64,000 bases of DNA from Yersinia vastinensis. Its GTDB lineage: Bacteria; Pseudomonadota; Gammaproteobacteria; Enterobacterales; Enterobacteriaceae. Both the position numbers and the translations under genes were made by a program. Shown here piece by piece: positions 1 to 14,751 of the stretch. The DNA lies in contig NZ_CACVAF010000010.1 in NCBI RefSeq assembly GCF_902726565.1, forward strand, positions 1-64,000, written 5' to 3'. Each line of letters opens with the position of its first letter. Position 1 is the stretch's first letter. The notes under the pieces were generated by a model. It did not search any database and had not been told where the DNA came from. It worked only from the letters and a program-made list of their open reading frames with translations.

Positions 1-23
1 TTTGTTTCGTTGTTCCCGGTCAG

Positions 24-110
24 TGGAGGCGCATTATAGGGAGTTCCTGACAGCCTGCAACCCCTAATTTAAAAAAACTTTTCAACCGTGTTTTATTTCA
101 ACGATTTGCT
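24..110 (-). promoter_or_regulatory. rrn P1-type ribosomal RNA promoter, reading off the left edge
   Basis: Read on the minus strand, a -35 box TTGCAG (60-55) is followed after exactly 16 bp by TATAAT (38-33), then a GC-rich GCGCC discriminator and CACTGACCGGGAACAACG. This is nearly the E. coli rrnB P1 core, including the ACTCCC spacer end and the sequence after the start site (about 24-27). The upstream 61-110 stretch has A/T runs typical of an UP element. In E. coli hemG is followed by an rRNA operon, which fits. The 16S gene itself lies outside the window. Confidence 0.85.
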
Positions 111-129
111 GCGATAAACGTCATTCTTG

Positions 130-663
130 TTATTTTTTGTACGACAATTCCGAGAAATCCTGAGCAAAACCGCTGACCTGCTGCCAATCCGTATATTCAA
201 CTTCTTTACTGGTATCCGTTTCCCCACCAGTCATACGCATAATAAGCTGGATCATTACCCGGTCGATCCAACGGTAACGGGGATAACGCAAGGCTCCTGC
301 GAATACGGTGCACAATGTCGGTTGCCACGGTGTACTGAGCAGGAACTTACGCACATAAGCATTTGTTTGTGGCGAACGCTTTTCTGGCTTACGTGCTGTC
401 AGGTTAACCGCAAAGAAAGCACTCGGCATCTGGTTGAGTTGTTCGACGTGTTTATTGACGAATTTGGTCAAACTCGGATTGAAATGCCCATAGCGTACTG
501 AAGCACCAATCATTACCTGCTGGTATTGGCTCAGATCGATTTGCCCCACGTCTGCCAAGTCCTGTATTTCACAAGTGGCTACCACCGATAATTCTTTAGC
601 TATATAAGAAGCGATGGTTTTCGTTTGGCCATCTCGGCTGGAGTAAAGTATCAATACTTTCAT
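130..663 (-). CDS. hemG: Menaquinone-dependent protoporphyrinogen IX dehydrogenase HemG
   Basis: This flavodoxin-like FMN protein of 177 residues oxidises protoporphyrinogen IX to protoporphyrin IX late in haem synthesis and passes electrons to the quinone pool at the inner membrane. The N-terminal beta strand and FMN-phosphate loop are visible as VLILYSSRDGQTKTIA (residues 3-18). The insert that distinguishes HemG from ordinary flavodoxins lies around residues 110-155, which contain the GGETD stretch. Length matches the family (about 180). It is the last gene of the pepQ-yigZ-trkH-hemG run, 21 bp after trkH, and directly precedes an rRNA promoter as in E. coli. Confidence 0.95.
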   Translation of the reverse strand: MKVLILYSSRDGQTKTIASYIAKELSVVATCEIQDLADVGQIDLSQYQQVMIGASVRYGHFNPSLTKFVNKHVEQLNQMPSAFFAVNLTARKPEKRSPQTNAYVRKFLLSTPWQPTLCTVFAGALRYPRYRWIDRVMIQLIMRMTGGETDTSKEVEYTDWQQVSGFAQDFSELSYKK

Positions 664-684
664 AGCAATGTTCCTTATGCAGAA

Positions 685-2136
685 TTACTCACGCCAGAAT
701 GTTGGAGTGAAGAGAACCAACAAAGTGAAGACTTCCAGTCGACCAAATAACATGGTTATCACCAGTATCCATTTTGCCGCCGGATTCATAGAGGTAAAGT
801 TATCAGCAACAACACCCAGACCTGGCCCAAGATTGTTCAAAGTTGCGGTGACTGCCGCAAAAGCAGAAAATTCATCAACACCCGTTGCGATGATCGCCAA
901 CATGCTGATGATGAAAACCAAAGCATAGGCGGAGAAAAACCCCCAGACAGCTTCCAGTATTCTTTCCGGCAACGCACGCCGCCCCAGCTTAATGGTGTAA
1001 ACCGCATTCGGGTGCACTAAACGTTTTAATTCACGCGAGCCTTGCAGGTAGAGCAGCAGGATACGAATCACTTTCAGACCACCACCAGTTGATCCCGCAC
1101 ACCCTCCTATAAATGCAGAGCATAATAAGAGTATCGGCAAGAACAACGGCCATTTAGAAATACTGTCCGTCGTGAAGCCTGCCGTGGTTGCCATAGAGAC
1201 CACTTGGAAAAATGCCTGATTTAAGGTTTCTAACCCCGATTTGTACACACTATGTTGCCAAAGCACCAAGGTGCACACGATAACCAAGGTCAATTGTACA
1301 AAGATAAACATGCGAAATTCAGGATCACGCCAATAGACTTTCAAACTGCGTCCACTGAGTACCGCAAAGTGCAGACCAAAGTTACAGCCAGAAATCAGCA
1401 AGAAAATACCGATGATGGTGTTAATAGTCGGGCTGTTGAAGTAACCAATACTGGCGTCATGAGTAGAGAAACCACCAATTGCAATAGTGGAGAAGCTATG
1501 AGAGATAGCATCAAACACCGACATCCCCGCCCCCCACAAAGAAAGCGCGCAGGCAATGGTCAGTAAGACATAGATAAGCCATAGTGTTTTCGCGGTTTCA
1601 GCAATTCGAGGCCGCATTTTATTATCTTTCAACGGGCCAGGCATCTCTGCCCGATAGAGCTGCATCCCTCCAACGCCCAAAATAGGTAAGATTGCCACCG
1701 CCAGCACAATGATCCCCATGCCCCCCAACCATTGCAGCATTTGCCGATAAAATAAAATGGCTTTTGGCAATGAATCCAAACCCACCAACGTGGTCGCTCC
1801 AGTAGTGGTCAAACCGGAGAATGATTCAAAGAATGCATCAGTGAGAGAGAGATTGGGCCGCTCTGAGAATAAGAAAGGTAATGCCCCGACACTGCCCAGT
1901 ACCGTCCAGAACAGCACAACAATCAGGAAACCTTCACGCGGCTTCAATTCATGTTTCTGTTTTCGGTTTGGTAGCCAAAGCAAAAGACCAATCGCCAGAG
2001 CAACAAAAAAGGTTTCGCTGAAGGCACGGCCGGCACCATCACGATAGATCAAGGCCACTAGCCCAGGAATAAACATTGTCCCGGAGAATAAGATGACCAG
2101 CAGACCAACAATACGGGTTATGGCACGAAAATGCAT
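685..2136 (-). CDS. trkH: Trk system potassium uptake protein TrkH
   Basis: TrkH is the potassium-translocating inner-membrane subunit of the low-affinity Trk system and works with the NAD-binding regulator TrkA, which is not in this window. The protein is 483 residues, the same as E. coli TrkH. Four pore-loop filter segments can be seen: TTTGAT near 110-115, IAIGGFST near 220, TTAGFTTD near 317 and NNLGPGLG near 436. It begins MHFRAITRIVGLL as in E. coli and ends FTPTFWRE. The gene lies 36 bp after yigZ in the same orientation and probably shares its transcript. Confidence 0.97.
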   Translation of the reverse strand: MHFRAITRIVGLLVILFSGTMFIPGLVALIYRDGAGRAFSETFFVALAIGLLLWLPNRKQKHELKPREGFLIVVLFWTVLGSVGALPFLFSERPNLSLTDAFFESFSGLTTTGATTLVGLDSLPKAILFYRQMLQWLGGMGIIVLAVAILPILGVGGMQLYRAEMPGPLKDNKMRPRIAETAKTLWLIYVLLTIACALSLWGAGMSVFDAISHSFSTIAIGGFSTHDASIGYFNSPTINTIIGIFLLISGCNFGLHFAVLSGRSLKVYWRDPEFRMFIFVQLTLVIVCTLVLWQHSVYKSGLETLNQAFFQVVSMATTAGFTTDSISKWPLFLPILLLCSAFIGGCAGSTGGGLKVIRILLLYLQGSRELKRLVHPNAVYTIKLGRRALPERILEAVWGFFSAYALVFIISMLAIIATGVDEFSAFAAVTATLNNLGPGLGVVADNFTSMNPAAKWILVITMLFGRLEVFTLLVLFTPTFWRE

Positions 2137-2172
2137 TCCGGCACGTTCCTTAGCAATTCACTTGGATGGGGA

Positions 2173-2787
2173 TTATTGCGAAATGGGCGTCAATTGCAAC
2201 GTACCACGACTGAGATCACGCAATTTATCCCCGACCTGACTGGCTTGAGTTGCTGGCAATGAGAGATGAAGAGTCACGAGTTGTGCATATTCACTCTGTA
2301 AAATCTGGCCTTCAACCTGCTGTAATAGTGTTTCTACCATGGCAAGCTGCGCATAGTCACACTGCAAAGTATATTCTACCTGTGGGACTTTATATTTTAC
2401 TTCAATCTGTTTTAACGCTTGCTGGACACCGCTGCCATACGCCCTGACTAATCCGCCAGTACCGAGCTTGATACCACCATAGTAACGCACAACCACGGCA
2501 GTAATTTCGCCAATATGACTCCCCATCAGTTGGGCCAAGATAGGTTTCCCCGCAGTACCAGAGGGCTCACCATCATCAGAAAAACCTAATTGCTGTGAAT
2601 CTGTCGGCGTACCTGCAACAAAAGCCCAGCAATGATGCCGGGCTGTAGGATGCTGCTGTTTAACCTGCTGAATAAAATCTTTCGCTTCATTCACCCCATT
2701 GGTGTGTGCCAACAAGGTGATAAAACGACTTTTTTTAATCTCTTCGCTGATAGTTACCGGCGCGGCAGGTATCAGATAAGGCTGCAT
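2173..2787 (-). CDS. yigZ: IMPACT/YigZ family protein
   Basis: This 204-residue member of the UPF0029/IMPACT family has the N-terminal Impact domain (about residues 15-125) with the family stretches EIKKSRFITLLAH, HHCWAF, GFSDDGEPSGTAGKP and VVRYYGGIKLGTGGLVRAY. A smaller C-terminal domain (about 135-200) resembles elongation factor G domain fold. The molecular function is not established. Its ATG shares the A of the pepQ TGA stop codon (TGATG), so translation is very likely coupled to pepQ. Confidence 0.93.
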   Translation of the reverse strand: MQPYLIPAAPVTISEEIKKSRFITLLAHTNGVNEAKDFIQQVKQQHPTARHHCWAFVAGTPTDSQQLGFSDDGEPSGTAGKPILAQLMGSHIGEITAVVVRYYGGIKLGTGGLVRAYGSGVQQALKQIEVKYKVPQVEYTLQCDYAQLAMVETLLQQVEGQILQSEYAQLVTLHLSLPATQASQVGDKLRDLSRGTLQLTPISQ

Positions 2788-4121
2788 CAGGCCAGCTTCA
2801 GGTCACGAGTCATGTTCTCAACTCGATTATCATGGATAACGATATTATCTTCTATGCGAATGCCACCATAAGGCTTCAGCGCTTCAATGCGCTCCCAATT
2901 GAAGTGCTTACTGAATTCCCCGGTACGCCAAGGAGCCAATAACGATTCAATAAAGTAGAGGCCAGGTTCAATAGTGAGAACCATCCGTGGTTGCAGAATT
3001 CGAGTGCAACGCAGATAAGGGTATTTTGATGGAGCTGCCAAGTGAGTACCGGTATCATCCTGCATAAAGCCAGCGGTATCATGCACTTGAAGCCCTAGAG
3101 GATGGCCCAGCCCGTGAGGCAAGAACGGACAGGTAATCCCTTTCTCAACCATGGCATCTTCACTGATACCTGTGACTAAATTATGGGAATGAAGCAACTT
3201 GGCAATGCGCTGGTGCATCTGAACGTGATAATCGGTATAGCGCACACCGCTTTTAATGGTTTTGATCAGTGCCAATTGTTCATCATTCATATCTTTGATC
3301 AATGCGGCAAAATCGCTGTCACTGTCAGCGGCATAAGTGCGAGTCAGGTCAGCAGCATAACCATTATATTCGGCACCGGCATCCATCAAGAAACTACGCA
3401 TTTCTGCCGGTGGCTGATGCTGTAAGGTAGTGTAATGAAGCACAGCAGAGTGTTCATTCAGCGCCACGATATTATCGTAAGGCACATCAGTATCACGATG
3501 CCCCGTTGCCATCAGATAGGCAAGATTGATATCAAACTCGCTCATTCCTGATTGGAATGCCTCATAAGCAGCCCGATGTCCGGTGACCGCCATCTTTTGT
3601 GCTTCGCGCATGCACGCCAGCTCATAGTCCGTTTTATAAGAACGATAGAAATGAAGGTAATCCAGCACCGGCTGCGGATTAATATTTTCCGCACTGAAAC
3701 CTAGAGCCTGAGCACGGTGTTGCGCATATCCAATATAGGCCACGCGATCCCGCTGCACAGGTAATTGCTGCGCAATATCATCCGCGTTAGCTAGCGGCTG
3801 CATATCAATTGATTTTGTCCAGAAGCTATCTGGTAGTGGCTCTACACTGTGCCAATAGTCTACCGGGGAGTAAAACCATAACTTCGGCGTATTAACCCCA
3901 TCAACCCATAACCAGCAGTTTGGGACTTGAGTCACCGGCACCCAAGCTTTGAACTGGGCATTAACTTTAAAAGGATAGTCACGGTCATCAAGGAAAATAC
4001 GTTGTAATTCGCCGGAGTGAATCAGTAAAGCATCTAGCTGATGACGCTCCAGCACGTCGCGAGTGCGCTGTTGTAGGGTGGATAAATGTTCGTTATATAA
4101 AGAAGCCAGCGTTTCCATCAC
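2787..4121 (-). CDS. pepQ: Xaa-Pro dipeptidase PepQ
   Basis: PepQ is a cytoplasmic prolidase that hydrolyses Xaa-Pro dipeptides with a dinuclear metal centre. The 444-residue protein matches the E. coli length. The pita-bread metallopeptidase fold is indicated by the ligand segments [18 protein letters not shown] (about 246-263), [14 protein letters not shown] (His ligand), LTIEPGLYF (Glu) and IRIEDNIVI (Glu). It is the first gene of the pepQ-yigZ-trkH-hemG run and is divergent from fadB. Confidence 0.96.
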   Translation of the reverse strand: MMETLASLYNEHLSTLQQRTRDVLERHQLDALLIHSGELQRIFLDDRDYPFKVNAQFKAWVPVTQVPNCWLWVDGVNTPKLWFYSPVDYWHSVEPLPDSFWTKSIDMQPLANADDIAQQLPVQRDRVAYIGYAQHRAQALGFSAENINPQPVLDYLHFYRSYKTDYELACMREAQKMAVTGHRAAYEAFQSGMSEFDINLAYLMATGHRDTDVPYDNIVALNEHSAVLHYTTLQHQPPAEMRSFLMDAGAEYNGYAADLTRTYAADSDSDFAALIKDMNDEQLALIKTIKSGVRYTDYHVQMHQRIAKLLHSHNLVTGISEDAMVEKGITCPFLPHGLGHPLGLQVHDTAGFMQDDTGTHLAAPSKYPYLRCTRILQPRMVLTIEPGLYFIESLLAPWRTGEFSKHFNWERIEALKPYGGIRIEDNIVIHDNRVENMTRDLKLA

Positions 4122-4366
4122 AGTACCCTTTGCTATTAGAACTTAATTTTTTCATCTTATCATAGTCGCCAAAGCCATGTTTTGATGACAACTTATCTGC
4201 CTGAAAAATACATTACGTCACTCGATAAATTGATTATTTAACCGCCCAAACGTCACGAATAAATATGATAAAAATCAATTACCCTTTCTGATTGACTGTG
4301 ATCTTCACTGCAAAAAATCAATCTCTTGTTTGCAATTCATTAACAAAATATCCACACTTCCTGAAT

Positions 4367-4383
4367 ATCTGGTCATACCAGAT
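4367..4383 (+). promoter_or_regulatory. FadR operator of fadBA
   Basis: The 17-bp element ATCTGGTCATACCAGAT is a perfect dyad (ATCTGGT, CAT, ACCAGAT) lying 26 bp before the fadB ATG. It differs from the E. coli fadB FadR operator as I recall it only in the three central bases. FadR represses beta-oxidation genes until long-chain acyl-CoA binds it. A good Shine-Dalgarno (CAGGAGATAGAT) separates it from the start codon. I could not place -35 and -10 boxes with confidence. Confidence 0.88.
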
Positions 4384-4409
4384 CACATGCGCTTATTCAG
4401 GAGATAGAT

Positions 4410-7774
<3,365 letters not shown>

Positions 7775-7801
7775 CTTCAAATATCTCACTAAGAAATATT
7801 A

Positions 7802-7821
7802 AGGGCCTGAATACAGGCCCT
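7802..7821 (-). terminator. Hairpin downstream of fre, possible weak terminator
   Basis: An eight-base-pair stem AGGGCCTG / CAGGCCCT with an AATA loop lies 83 bp beyond the fre stop codon. On the minus strand it is followed by TTAATATTTC, a weak T-rich tail. On the plus strand it is followed by GATAACC, so it is a poor plus-strand terminator. Confidence 0.4.
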
Positions 7822-7856
7822 GATAACCGCTGTACCTGGTGTTTAGTTGCCGTTTT

Positions 7857-7882
7857 CCCGCCTGTCAGGGGCGGGCTTTTTT
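7857..7882 (+). terminator. Rho-independent terminator of fadBA
   Basis: The stem CCCGCC (7857-7862) pairs with GGCGGG (7870-7875), and CTTTTTT follows at 7876-7882. It lies about 80 bp after the fadA stop codon in the correct orientation. The minus strand shows AAAACGG after the stem, so it should act only on plus-strand transcripts. Confidence 0.8.
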
Positions 7883-7903
7883 ATTCTGAATCACAACATT
7901 CAC

Positions 7904-8605
7904 TCAGATAAAGGCAAAAGCATCACCATAGATGTGTGCTTCCTGCGCACCACGTTCAGTACAAAAACGCTCACGGGCAATTTTAGCCATTTCAAAACGG
8001 CCAGCAATATAGATATCCTGCTCAGCGAGAGAGCCGTAATCTTGCAACACCGCGCTCAGTACCGTTCCGGTACGGCCACGCCAACCCTCTTCTGGTTGCT
8101 CGACCACTGGAATAACTTTTAGCTGAGGATACTTAATCGACAGCGCTTCTAGCTCGCTTAAGTCATATAAATGCACAGCTTCGCGTCCACCCCAATAGAT
8201 GGAGACTTCACGATCAGGCCGCTCTGCCAGTGCCGCTAACAAAATTGAGCGCACATAGGAGAAACCTGTGCCACCGGCAATCAACACCAACGGACGATCA
8301 CTGCCCTCGCGGAACCACGCCTCGCCATGAGGGATGTCCACATCCAGCGTTTTCTCTTTCAGAATTCGGTCCATCACCGCCATAGCATAGAGATTGATTT
8401 CCGAAGCTCCGATATGCAGCTCGATGAAATCTTTCTGCAACGGTGTGGATGCCATAGAGAATGGGCGCTTATCCCGCTCATCCATTACTACCATCAAATA
8501 CTGCCCAGCACGGAAAGAAAATGCAGATGCAGGCACCAATTGCACCCGGTACACCGTATCGGTAATGGCCTCTACGGAGGTTACTTTACAGCTTAAAGTT
8601 GTCAT
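7904..8605 (-). CDS. fre: NAD(P)H-flavin reductase Fre
   Basis: Fre reduces free riboflavin, FMN or FAD with NAD(P)H; in the UbiD/UbiX context reduced flavin is used for prenyl-FMN synthesis. I use the ATG at 8605 ([20 protein letters not shown]), giving 233 residues as in E. coli, with a strong GAGGGAAGG Shine-Dalgarno before it. Flavin-binding RPFSMAS lies near residue 46-52, and the nucleotide-binding [10 protein letters not shown] near 111-120. The gene follows ubiD by 54 bp, the same pair as in E. coli. Confidence 0.96.
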   Translation of the reverse strand: MTTLSCKVTSVEAITDTVYRVQLVPASAFSFRAGQYLMVVMDERDKRPFSMASTPLQKDFIELHIGASEINLYAMAVMDRILKEKTLDVDIPHGEAWFREGSDRPLVLIAGGTGFSYVRSILLAALAERPDREVSIYWGGREAVHLYDLSELEALSIKYPQLKVIPVVEQPEEGWRGRTGTVLSAVLQDYGSLAEQDIYIAGRFEMAKIARERFCTERGAQEAHIYGDAFAFI

Positions 8606-8659
8606 GCCTTCCCTCTGTCGGGTCATCAAATGCAAAACTAAGGACAAGATCAACGCCGG

Positions 8660-10156
8660 TTAGCGTGTCGTCTCTTTGTCACTGAAAATGGCGAGTTCAT
8701 CCCAAATAGCATCAACGCGGGCGCGGACTTCTTCATCCATTTTAATTGGACGCCCCCATTCACGCGGAGTCTCTGCTGGCCATTTATTGGTGGCATCCAG
8801 CCCCATTTTCGATCCCAAACCGGAAACCGGTGAGGCGAAATCCAAATAATCTATTGGTGTATTTTCAATTAATACCGTATCGCGGGAGGGGTCCATTCGG
8901 GTCGTAATGGCCCAAATAACATCATTCCAATCACGTGCATTAATATCATCATCACAAACAATAACAAATTTTGTATACATAAACTGGCGCAAAAACGACC
9001 AAACACCCATCATCACGCGTTTAGCATGGCCTGCATACTGTTTCTTGATTGTCACCACGGCCAGACGGTATGAACACCCTTCTGGTGGCAGATAGAAATC
9101 GACAATTTCTGGGAACTGCTTTTGCAAAATAGGGACAAATACTTCATTCAGCGCAACCCCCATCACCGCGGGCTCATCCGGTGGGCGACCAGTATAAGTT
9201 GAATGATAAATCGCGTCTTGGCGCTGAGTGATATGTGTGACAGTGAAGACAGGGAAACTATCAATTTCGTTGTAATAGCCGGTATGGTCACCATAAGGGC
9301 CTTCCGGGGCCATCTCACCCTGCTCAATATACCCTTCCAACACAATTTCCGCACTGGCAGGCACTTCAAGGTCATTGGAAAGGCACTTCACGACTTCCGT
9401 TTTATACCCACGCAACAAACCGGCAAAGGCATATTCAGACAACGTATCGGGCACAGGGGTTACCGCAGCCAAAATAGTTGCAGGATCAGCGCCCAGAGCC
9501 ACCGCCACCGGGAAACGCTCGCCAGGATGCGCCTCGCACCACTCTTGGTAGTCCAGAGCCCCACCACGATGGGATAACCAACGCATAATTAACTTGTTCT
9601 TGCCCAGCACTTGTTGGCGATAGATACCCAAATTCTGACGCTCTTTATGTGGCCCACGAGTTACCGTCAGCCCCCAAGAAACCAAGGGTGCGGCATCTTC
9701 TGGCCAACAGTGCATGACCGGAATTCGACTCAGATCGACATCATCTCCCTCCCAGACCTGCTCCTGACACGGGGCAGAGCTTAAGCGCTTGGTTGGCATA
9801 TTCAACACTTGCTTAAACTTTGGCAGTTTATCGAATAAATCACGAAACCCTTTCGGAGGATCGGGTTCTTTTAAGAAAGCCAATAGCTTGCCAACATCGC
9901 GTAGTGCGCTGACATCTTCTTGCCCCATTCCCATGGCAACCCGCTTGGCTGTACCAAACAGATTACACAGCACTGGCATAGTGTGGCCCTTAGGATTTTC
10001 AAACAGTAATGCAGGACCACCGGCACGCAGGGTGCGATCGGCAATTTCTGTCATTTCCAAATAGGGGTCGATAGGCTGGCTAATACGTTTAAGTTCACCC
10101 CTCTGTTCCAGCAACGAGAGGAAGTCACGTAGGTCACGGTATTTCATGCTGATCAT
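8660..10156 (-). CDS. ubiD: 3-octaprenyl-4-hydroxybenzoate decarboxylase UbiD
   Basis: UbiD decarboxylates octaprenyl-4-hydroxybenzoate in aerobic ubiquinone synthesis using prenylated FMN made by UbiX. The start at 10156 ([20 protein letters not shown]) gives 498 residues, near the E. coli 497; an ATG at 10147 is also possible. Family stretches include [31 protein letters not shown] and the C-terminal [19 protein letters not shown]. It is divergent from rfaH and probably cotranscribed with fre. Confidence 0.97.
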   Translation of the reverse strand: MISMKYRDLRDFLSLLEQRGELKRISQPIDPYLEMTEIADRTLRAGGPALLFENPKGHTMPVLCNLFGTAKRVAMGMGQEDVSALRDVGKLLAFLKEPDPPKGFRDLFDKLPKFKQVLNMPTKRLSSAPCQEQVWEGDDVDLSRIPVMHCWPEDAAPLVSWGLTVTRGPHKERQNLGIYRQQVLGKNKLIMRWLSHRGGALDYQEWCEAHPGERFPVAVALGADPATILAAVTPVPDTLSEYAFAGLLRGYKTEVVKCLSNDLEVPASAEIVLEGYIEQGEMAPEGPYGDHTGYYNEIDSFPVFTVTHITQRQDAIYHSTYTGRPPDEPAVMGVALNEVFVPILQKQFPEIVDFYLPPEGCSYRLAVVTIKKQYAGHAKRVMMGVWSFLRQFMYTKFVIVCDDDINARDWNDVIWAITTRMDPSRDTVLIENTPIDYLDFASPVSGLGSKMGLDATNKWPAETPREWGRPIKMDEEVRARVDAIWDELAIFSDKETTR

Positions 10157-10420
10157 TTCGGCGGCTATGTGATGCGCCATTATAGGCTGTCTTTATAGCA
10201 GTTGCTGTCTTTTTGTTAAAAATGGATAAGGGCTCACTCGAAAAAGTATCATGCCACCCTCTATCATTAACAATAATTAATAGAAAGATCATGCTATCGA
10301 TAGAAATAGGCTAACTCTTTGTATAAAAACCATATGCTCTACATAGCACATTTATCCTCACTGTTTATATATCACCACTTTTGCTATGCTGCCAAATAGT
10401 ACCTAAAGGCATGTGAAATT

Positions 10421-10909
10421 ATGAAATATTGGCATTTATTATATTGCAAACGTGGCCAGCTTTTACGCGCAAAAGAGCATCTTGAGCGACAAGAAGTGAA
10501 CTGCTGGACACCGGTAGTGACTATCGAAAAGATAGTCCGCGGAAAGCGAGCGGAAACGACAGAAGCGTTATTTCCCAATTATCTGTTTGTCGAGTTTGAT
10601 CCGGAACATATTCATACCACCACGATAAGCGCCACCCGTGGTGTCAGCCATTTTGTGCGATTTGGTGCCCAACCCGCTATCATTCCTGCACTGGTTATCG
10701 CTGAAATGCAATCTCATACTGCGGACAAAATCGTTGCCCCAGAGGTGCCCGTACCAGGGGATATCGTGACGATTACAGAGGGGATTTTTTCCGGGTTACA
10801 GGCAATTTATACCGAACCCGATGGTGAAGCACGCTCAATGCTGCTACTGAAAATGCTCAACAGCCAAGTGCTGCAAAGTCTGGATAATCGCCAGTTCGAA
10901 AAACAATAA
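10421..10909 (+). CDS. rfaH: Transcription antitermination protein RfaH
   Basis: RfaH is an operon-specific paralogue of NusG that loads onto RNA polymerase paused at ops elements and promotes transcription of long LPS, capsule and similar operons. At 162 residues it equals E. coli RfaH. The NGN domain runs from [20 protein letters not shown] to about residue 100, followed by a KOW-type C-terminal domain (about 110-162) containing [17 protein letters not shown] found no ops element upstream of any gene in this window, so its targets lie elsewhere. Confidence 0.96.
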   Translation: MKYWHLLYCKRGQLLRAKEHLERQEVNCWTPVVTIEKIVRGKRAETTEALFPNYLFVEFDPEHIHTTTISATRGVSHFVRFGAQPAIIPALVIAEMQSHTADKIVAPEVPVPGDIVTITEGIFSGLQAIYTEPDGEARSMLLLKMLNSQVLQSLDNRQFEKQ

Positions 10910-10932
10910 TGTTTCAGAACAACAGCCAATAG

Positions 10933-10956
10933 AGGTAGGTACATTTGTACCTACCT
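10933..10956. terminator. Perfect inverted repeat between convergent rfaH and hemB
   Basis: AGGTAGGTAC (10933-10942) and GTACCTACCT (10947-10956) pair perfectly over 10 bp with an ATTT loop. It sits between the two convergent stop codons (10909 and 10976) and so probably ends both transcripts. There is no uridine run on either side, so the mechanism is uncertain. Confidence 0.5.
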
Positions 10957-10975
10957 AAATAGATATTTCAAAAGG

Positions 10976-12007
<1,032 letters not shown>

Positions 12008-12012
12008 CTAAC

Positions 12013-12795
12013 TCAAACCAACCGGAAAATCCGGCGGGCGTTCTCATCAGTTTTCTGCCCCAGCCATTTAGGGTCTTCTTTTCGCCAGACAGCAACCTGC
12101 TGGACGATGTGAGGCAGAAAGCAGGGTTCATTGCGGCGGGATGCAGGTTTAGGATGTATATCCCTTGGCAATAAATAAGGGGCGTCTGTTTCTAACAACA
12201 ATTGCTGAACAGGAATGCGCGGCAGTAGCGCTCTTAGTTCAAGACCCCGACGTTCATCGCAAACCCAGCCTGTAATGCCGATAGATAATCCTAATGCAAG
12301 GCAAGCGTCCAATTCATCAGCGGTGCCTGTGAAACAATGCACAACAGCGGCAGGGATTTTATCTAACCAAGGCGAAAGCAAAGCGATAAAACGTTCATGG
12401 GCATCACGACAGTGTAAAAATACAGGCAAAGAAAGCTCTGCGGCCAACGCAAGTTGCGCAGTGAATGCAATTTCTTGTTCTGCTGGCGTCGAAAAATTGC
12501 GGTTAAAATCCAACCCACATTCACCAATCGCCACCACTGAAGTATTTGCCGCCAATGCCCTGATTTGTTGCTCAACCCTCGTTTGCCAGCAACTCGCATG
12601 ATGCGGGTGAACACCGGCCGTTGACCAACAATACCCCGGGTAAGCAGTGGCAAGCTCAAGCGCAGACTGGCTCTCTTCAGCATTAGTACCGGTAATCAAC
12701 ATCCCCGTTACTCCTGCGTCTTGTGCACGAGCAACAACTTGGGGACAATCTTTGGCAAATTGCGAGCTGGTTAAATTCACACCAATATCAAACAT
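12013..12795 (-). CDS. tatD: TatD family metal-dependent DNase
   Basis: This TIM-barrel metallohydrolase of 260 residues belongs to the TatD family, with 3'-5' exonuclease/DNase activity reported for E. coli TatD. It is linked to tatABC but is not needed for Tat export. Metal-site motifs are visible: [37 protein letters not shown] and [13 protein letters not shown]. The start [13 protein letters not shown] matches family N-termini. It lies downstream of tatC, past a hairpin, and hemB follows 14 bp later. Confidence 0.95.
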   Translation of the reverse strand: MFDIGVNLTSSQFAKDCPQVVARAQDAGVTGMLITGTNAEESQSALELATAYPGYCWSTAGVHPHHASCWQTRVEQQIRALAANTSVVAIGECGLDFNRNFSTPAEQEIAFTAQLALAAELSLPVFLHCRDAHERFIALLSPWLDKIPAAVVHCFTGTADELDACLALGLSIGITGWVCDERRGLELRALLPRIPVQQLLLETDAPYLLPRDIHPKPASRRNEPCFLPHIVQQVAVWRKEDPKWLGQKTDENARRIFRLV

Positions 12796-12806
12796 GAGCG
12801 TTCCAA

Positions 12807-12831
12807 AACAGAAGCCGCCCCTCAGGGCGGC
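12807..12831 (-). terminator. Hairpin between tatC and tatD
   Basis: GCCGCCC (12814-12820) and GGGCGGC (12825-12831) form a seven-base-pair GC stem with a CTCA loop. On the minus strand it is followed by TTCTGTTTTGG, a moderate T-rich tail. It would terminate part of the tatABC transcript before tatD. Confidence 0.6.
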
Positions 12832-12851
12832 TAAAACATCAAAACTGAAAT

Positions 12852-13631
12852 TTAAGGCACTTTCGGGTTGTTATTGGTTTCTTCATCCTCTTCCTCTATA
12901 TCTGCACGGCGCTGTTTACCCGTATAAAAACGAGCAAAGAACAAACCAATCTCGAACAACAGATACATCGGAATAGCCAGTAATGTCTGTGACAACACAT
13001 CAGGCGGCGTGAGGAGCATGCCCACAACAAAAGCACCAACAAACACATAAGGACGCTTTTTCTTGAGTGCTTCAGGGGTTGTCACTCCAGCCCAGCACAG
13101 AAGAATTATCGCAATCGGAACCTCAAAAGAAATACCAAAAGCCATAAAAAGTGCCATAACAAAATCAAGGTACTTGGTGATATCCGTTGCGATTAATACA
13201 CTTTCTGGGGCTGTTTTGGCAAAAAAACCAAAAGCTAGCGGGAAAACAATAAAGTAAGCAAACGCCATACCCAGATAAAATAAGAAGCTGCTAGATATCA
13301 GCAGTGGAACCATCAGACGGCGCTCATGTTTGTATAGCGCAGGGGCTATAAATGCCCAAACCTGATAGAGGATCATTGGTGCTGACACAAACACCGAGAC
13401 CATCATGGTCAATTTAATCGGGGTAAAGAACGGTGATGCAACATCAGTTGCAATCATACTGGAGCCAACGGGCAACTGTTTAATCAGCGGTGCTGAAACT
13501 AAGTGATAGATATCATTGGCAAAGAAAACCAATACAAAAAAAACCACTAAAATAGTGATAATACAATTCAATAGCCGCTTACGCAGTTCTATCAAATGAG
13601 TAATTAGGGGTTGGGTATCATCAACAGCCAT
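12852..13631 (-). CDS. tatC: Sec-independent protein translocase subunit TatC
   Basis: TatC is the polytopic inner-membrane receptor that recognises twin-arginine signal peptides together with TatB. The 259-residue protein has six predicted membrane helices and the cytoplasmic N-terminal segment [15 protein letters not shown], part of the signal-peptide binding face. Periplasmic loop 1 contains the family stretch [14 protein letters not shown]. It starts two bases after the tatB stop codon, so translation is probably coupled. Confidence 0.97.
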   Translation of the reverse strand: MAVDDTQPLITHLIELRKRLLNCIITILVVFFVLVFFANDIYHLVSAPLIKQLPVGSSMIATDVASPFFTPIKLTMMVSVFVSAPMILYQVWAFIAPALYKHERRLMVPLLISSSFLFYLGMAFAYFIVFPLAFGFFAKTAPESVLIATDITKYLDFVMALFMAFGISFEVPIAIILLCWAGVTTPEALKKKRPYVFVGAFVVGMLLTPPDVLSQTLLAIPMYLLFEIGLFFARFYTGKQRRADIEEEDEETNNNPKVP

Positions 13632-13633
13632 GT

Positions 13634-14284
13634 TTACCGATCGCCGCCAGGTTGGTGAGTTCGAGGTTGGTCAGCACTGAGTGAGCCCGTGCTATGGGTG
13701 TCAATTGTGGCAGTTTTTGCCTTGGCCGCAGGAACATTTGCCACGGGCATCGCCTCCCTTTCAACTGAAGGGATAGGCTCCGCAGATGCCGCAACCTGAA
13801 CAATAGGTTTTTCTACGTTATCAGGCGTGGTTTCAACGACCAGAGAAGAGCTCGCCTCAGTATGACTTGGTGCTTGAGCTGATGCTTGAGCCTGCGTCGC
13901 AGACTCAGCTGGCGTAACGCCATCATGAATCGCTTCTGGCTCTGTTACCAACGGGTTATGGATCGTATGTGGCGCATCCGATCCAATATCTGAACGATAG
14001 GAGCGTTTCAACGCTTCTGCTGCCTCTTTGAGTTCATCCATTGAGGCTTTCAGCTCTGGTGTCAGATTCTGCAAACCAGCCTGTTCTGCTTTTTTCAGGC
14101 TATCTTGTAGTTCCTGTATTTTAAGCTCTTGTGCCAATTCGTTTTGCACAGTTGCCGCAAGTGAACGTAATGTCCGAATCCAACCGGCAACTGTTCTTAC
14201 AGCAACCGGCAACCGTTCTGGCCCAAGGACGACCAGACCGATCACAAGTACCAGTAGCAGTTCACTAAACCCGATGTCGAACAC
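13634..14284 (-). CDS. tatB: Sec-independent protein translocase subunit TatB
   Basis: TatB partners TatC in the twin-arginine receptor complex. The N-terminal membrane helix ([20 protein letters not shown]) is followed by the GPERLP hinge and an amphipathic helix to about residue 100. The remaining tail is rich in Ala, Thr, Glu and Pro and looks disordered. At 216 residues it is longer than the 171 of E. coli, the difference being in this tail. It starts three bases after tatA. Confidence 0.96.
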   Translation of the reverse strand: MFDIGFSELLLVLVIGLVVLGPERLPVAVRTVAGWIRTLRSLAATVQNELAQELKIQELQDSLKKAEQAGLQNLTPELKASMDELKEAAEALKRSYRSDIGSDAPHTIHNPLVTEPEAIHDGVTPAESATQAQASAQAPSHTEASSSLVVETTPDNVEKPIVQVAASAEPIPSVEREAMPVANVPAAKAKTATIDTHSTGSLSADQPRTHQPGGDR

Positions 14285-14287
14285 AGC

Positions 14288-14554
14288 TTATCCCTGCTCT
14301 TTGTCGTGGCTCTTAGACTCTTCAGCTTTGGCCACCGGCTGCTGTTTTTCAGTAATCGATTTTGCAAAATCAGCATCGTTACTCGTCTTATCTGCATCCG
14401 TTGGCGGCGTTTGTGACTCATCACCCATCGCTTTTTTAAAGCCTTTGATGGATGCGCCTAAATCTGACCCTAGCGTCCGTAGTTTGTTAGTTCCAAACAA
14501 CAGAACGACGATCACGGCAATGATTAATAACTGCCAAATACTTATCCCACCCAT
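14288..14554 (-). CDS. tatA: Sec-independent protein translocase subunit TatA
   Basis: TatA oligomerises to form the protein-conducting element of the Tat pathway. I chose the ATG at 14554 ([20 protein letters not shown]), giving 88 residues, because it is preceded by GAGGTGAATGTA and matches E. coli TatA; an ATG 21 bp upstream would add a non-family leader. The membrane helix is followed by [20 protein letters not shown], the amphipathic helix with the conserved FG and the K/R-rich face. It heads tatABC. Confidence 0.97.
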   Translation of the reverse strand: MGGISIWQLLIIAVIVVLLFGTNKLRTLGSDLGASIKGFKKAMGDESQTPPTDADKTSNDADFAKSITEKQQPVAKAEESKSHDKEQG

Positions 14555-14751
14555 TACATTCACCTCTATATTCAAGGGTTATTCCACAGAGGGCCGCATT
14601 ATACGTCATATAACCTCTATGAATACCTATCTAACTTACTGCATTTTGAACTAGCGCATAGCTTCTTGAACAAATAAATGGCTTCTTGAATAACTTTTAC
14701 ATAACTCACAAGCCACACCACAAGCTATCCACAAAGACTTCTAGCAATAAG

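Noticed and set aside
127-501. Plus-strand frame opposite hemG
   Set aside because: HemG on the minus strand matches its family end to end, and this frame has no recognisable features.
7802-7821. Hairpin AGGGCCTG/CAGGCCCT as the fadBA terminator
   Set aside because: No T-run follows on the plus strand; the second hairpin at 7857-7882 has the proper tail, so this one is listed only as a possible fre terminator.
14028-14654. 208-codon plus-strand frame opposite tatA and tatB
   Set aside because: It covers two recognised Tat genes on the other strand; Ser/Cys-rich shadow translation with no family resemblance.
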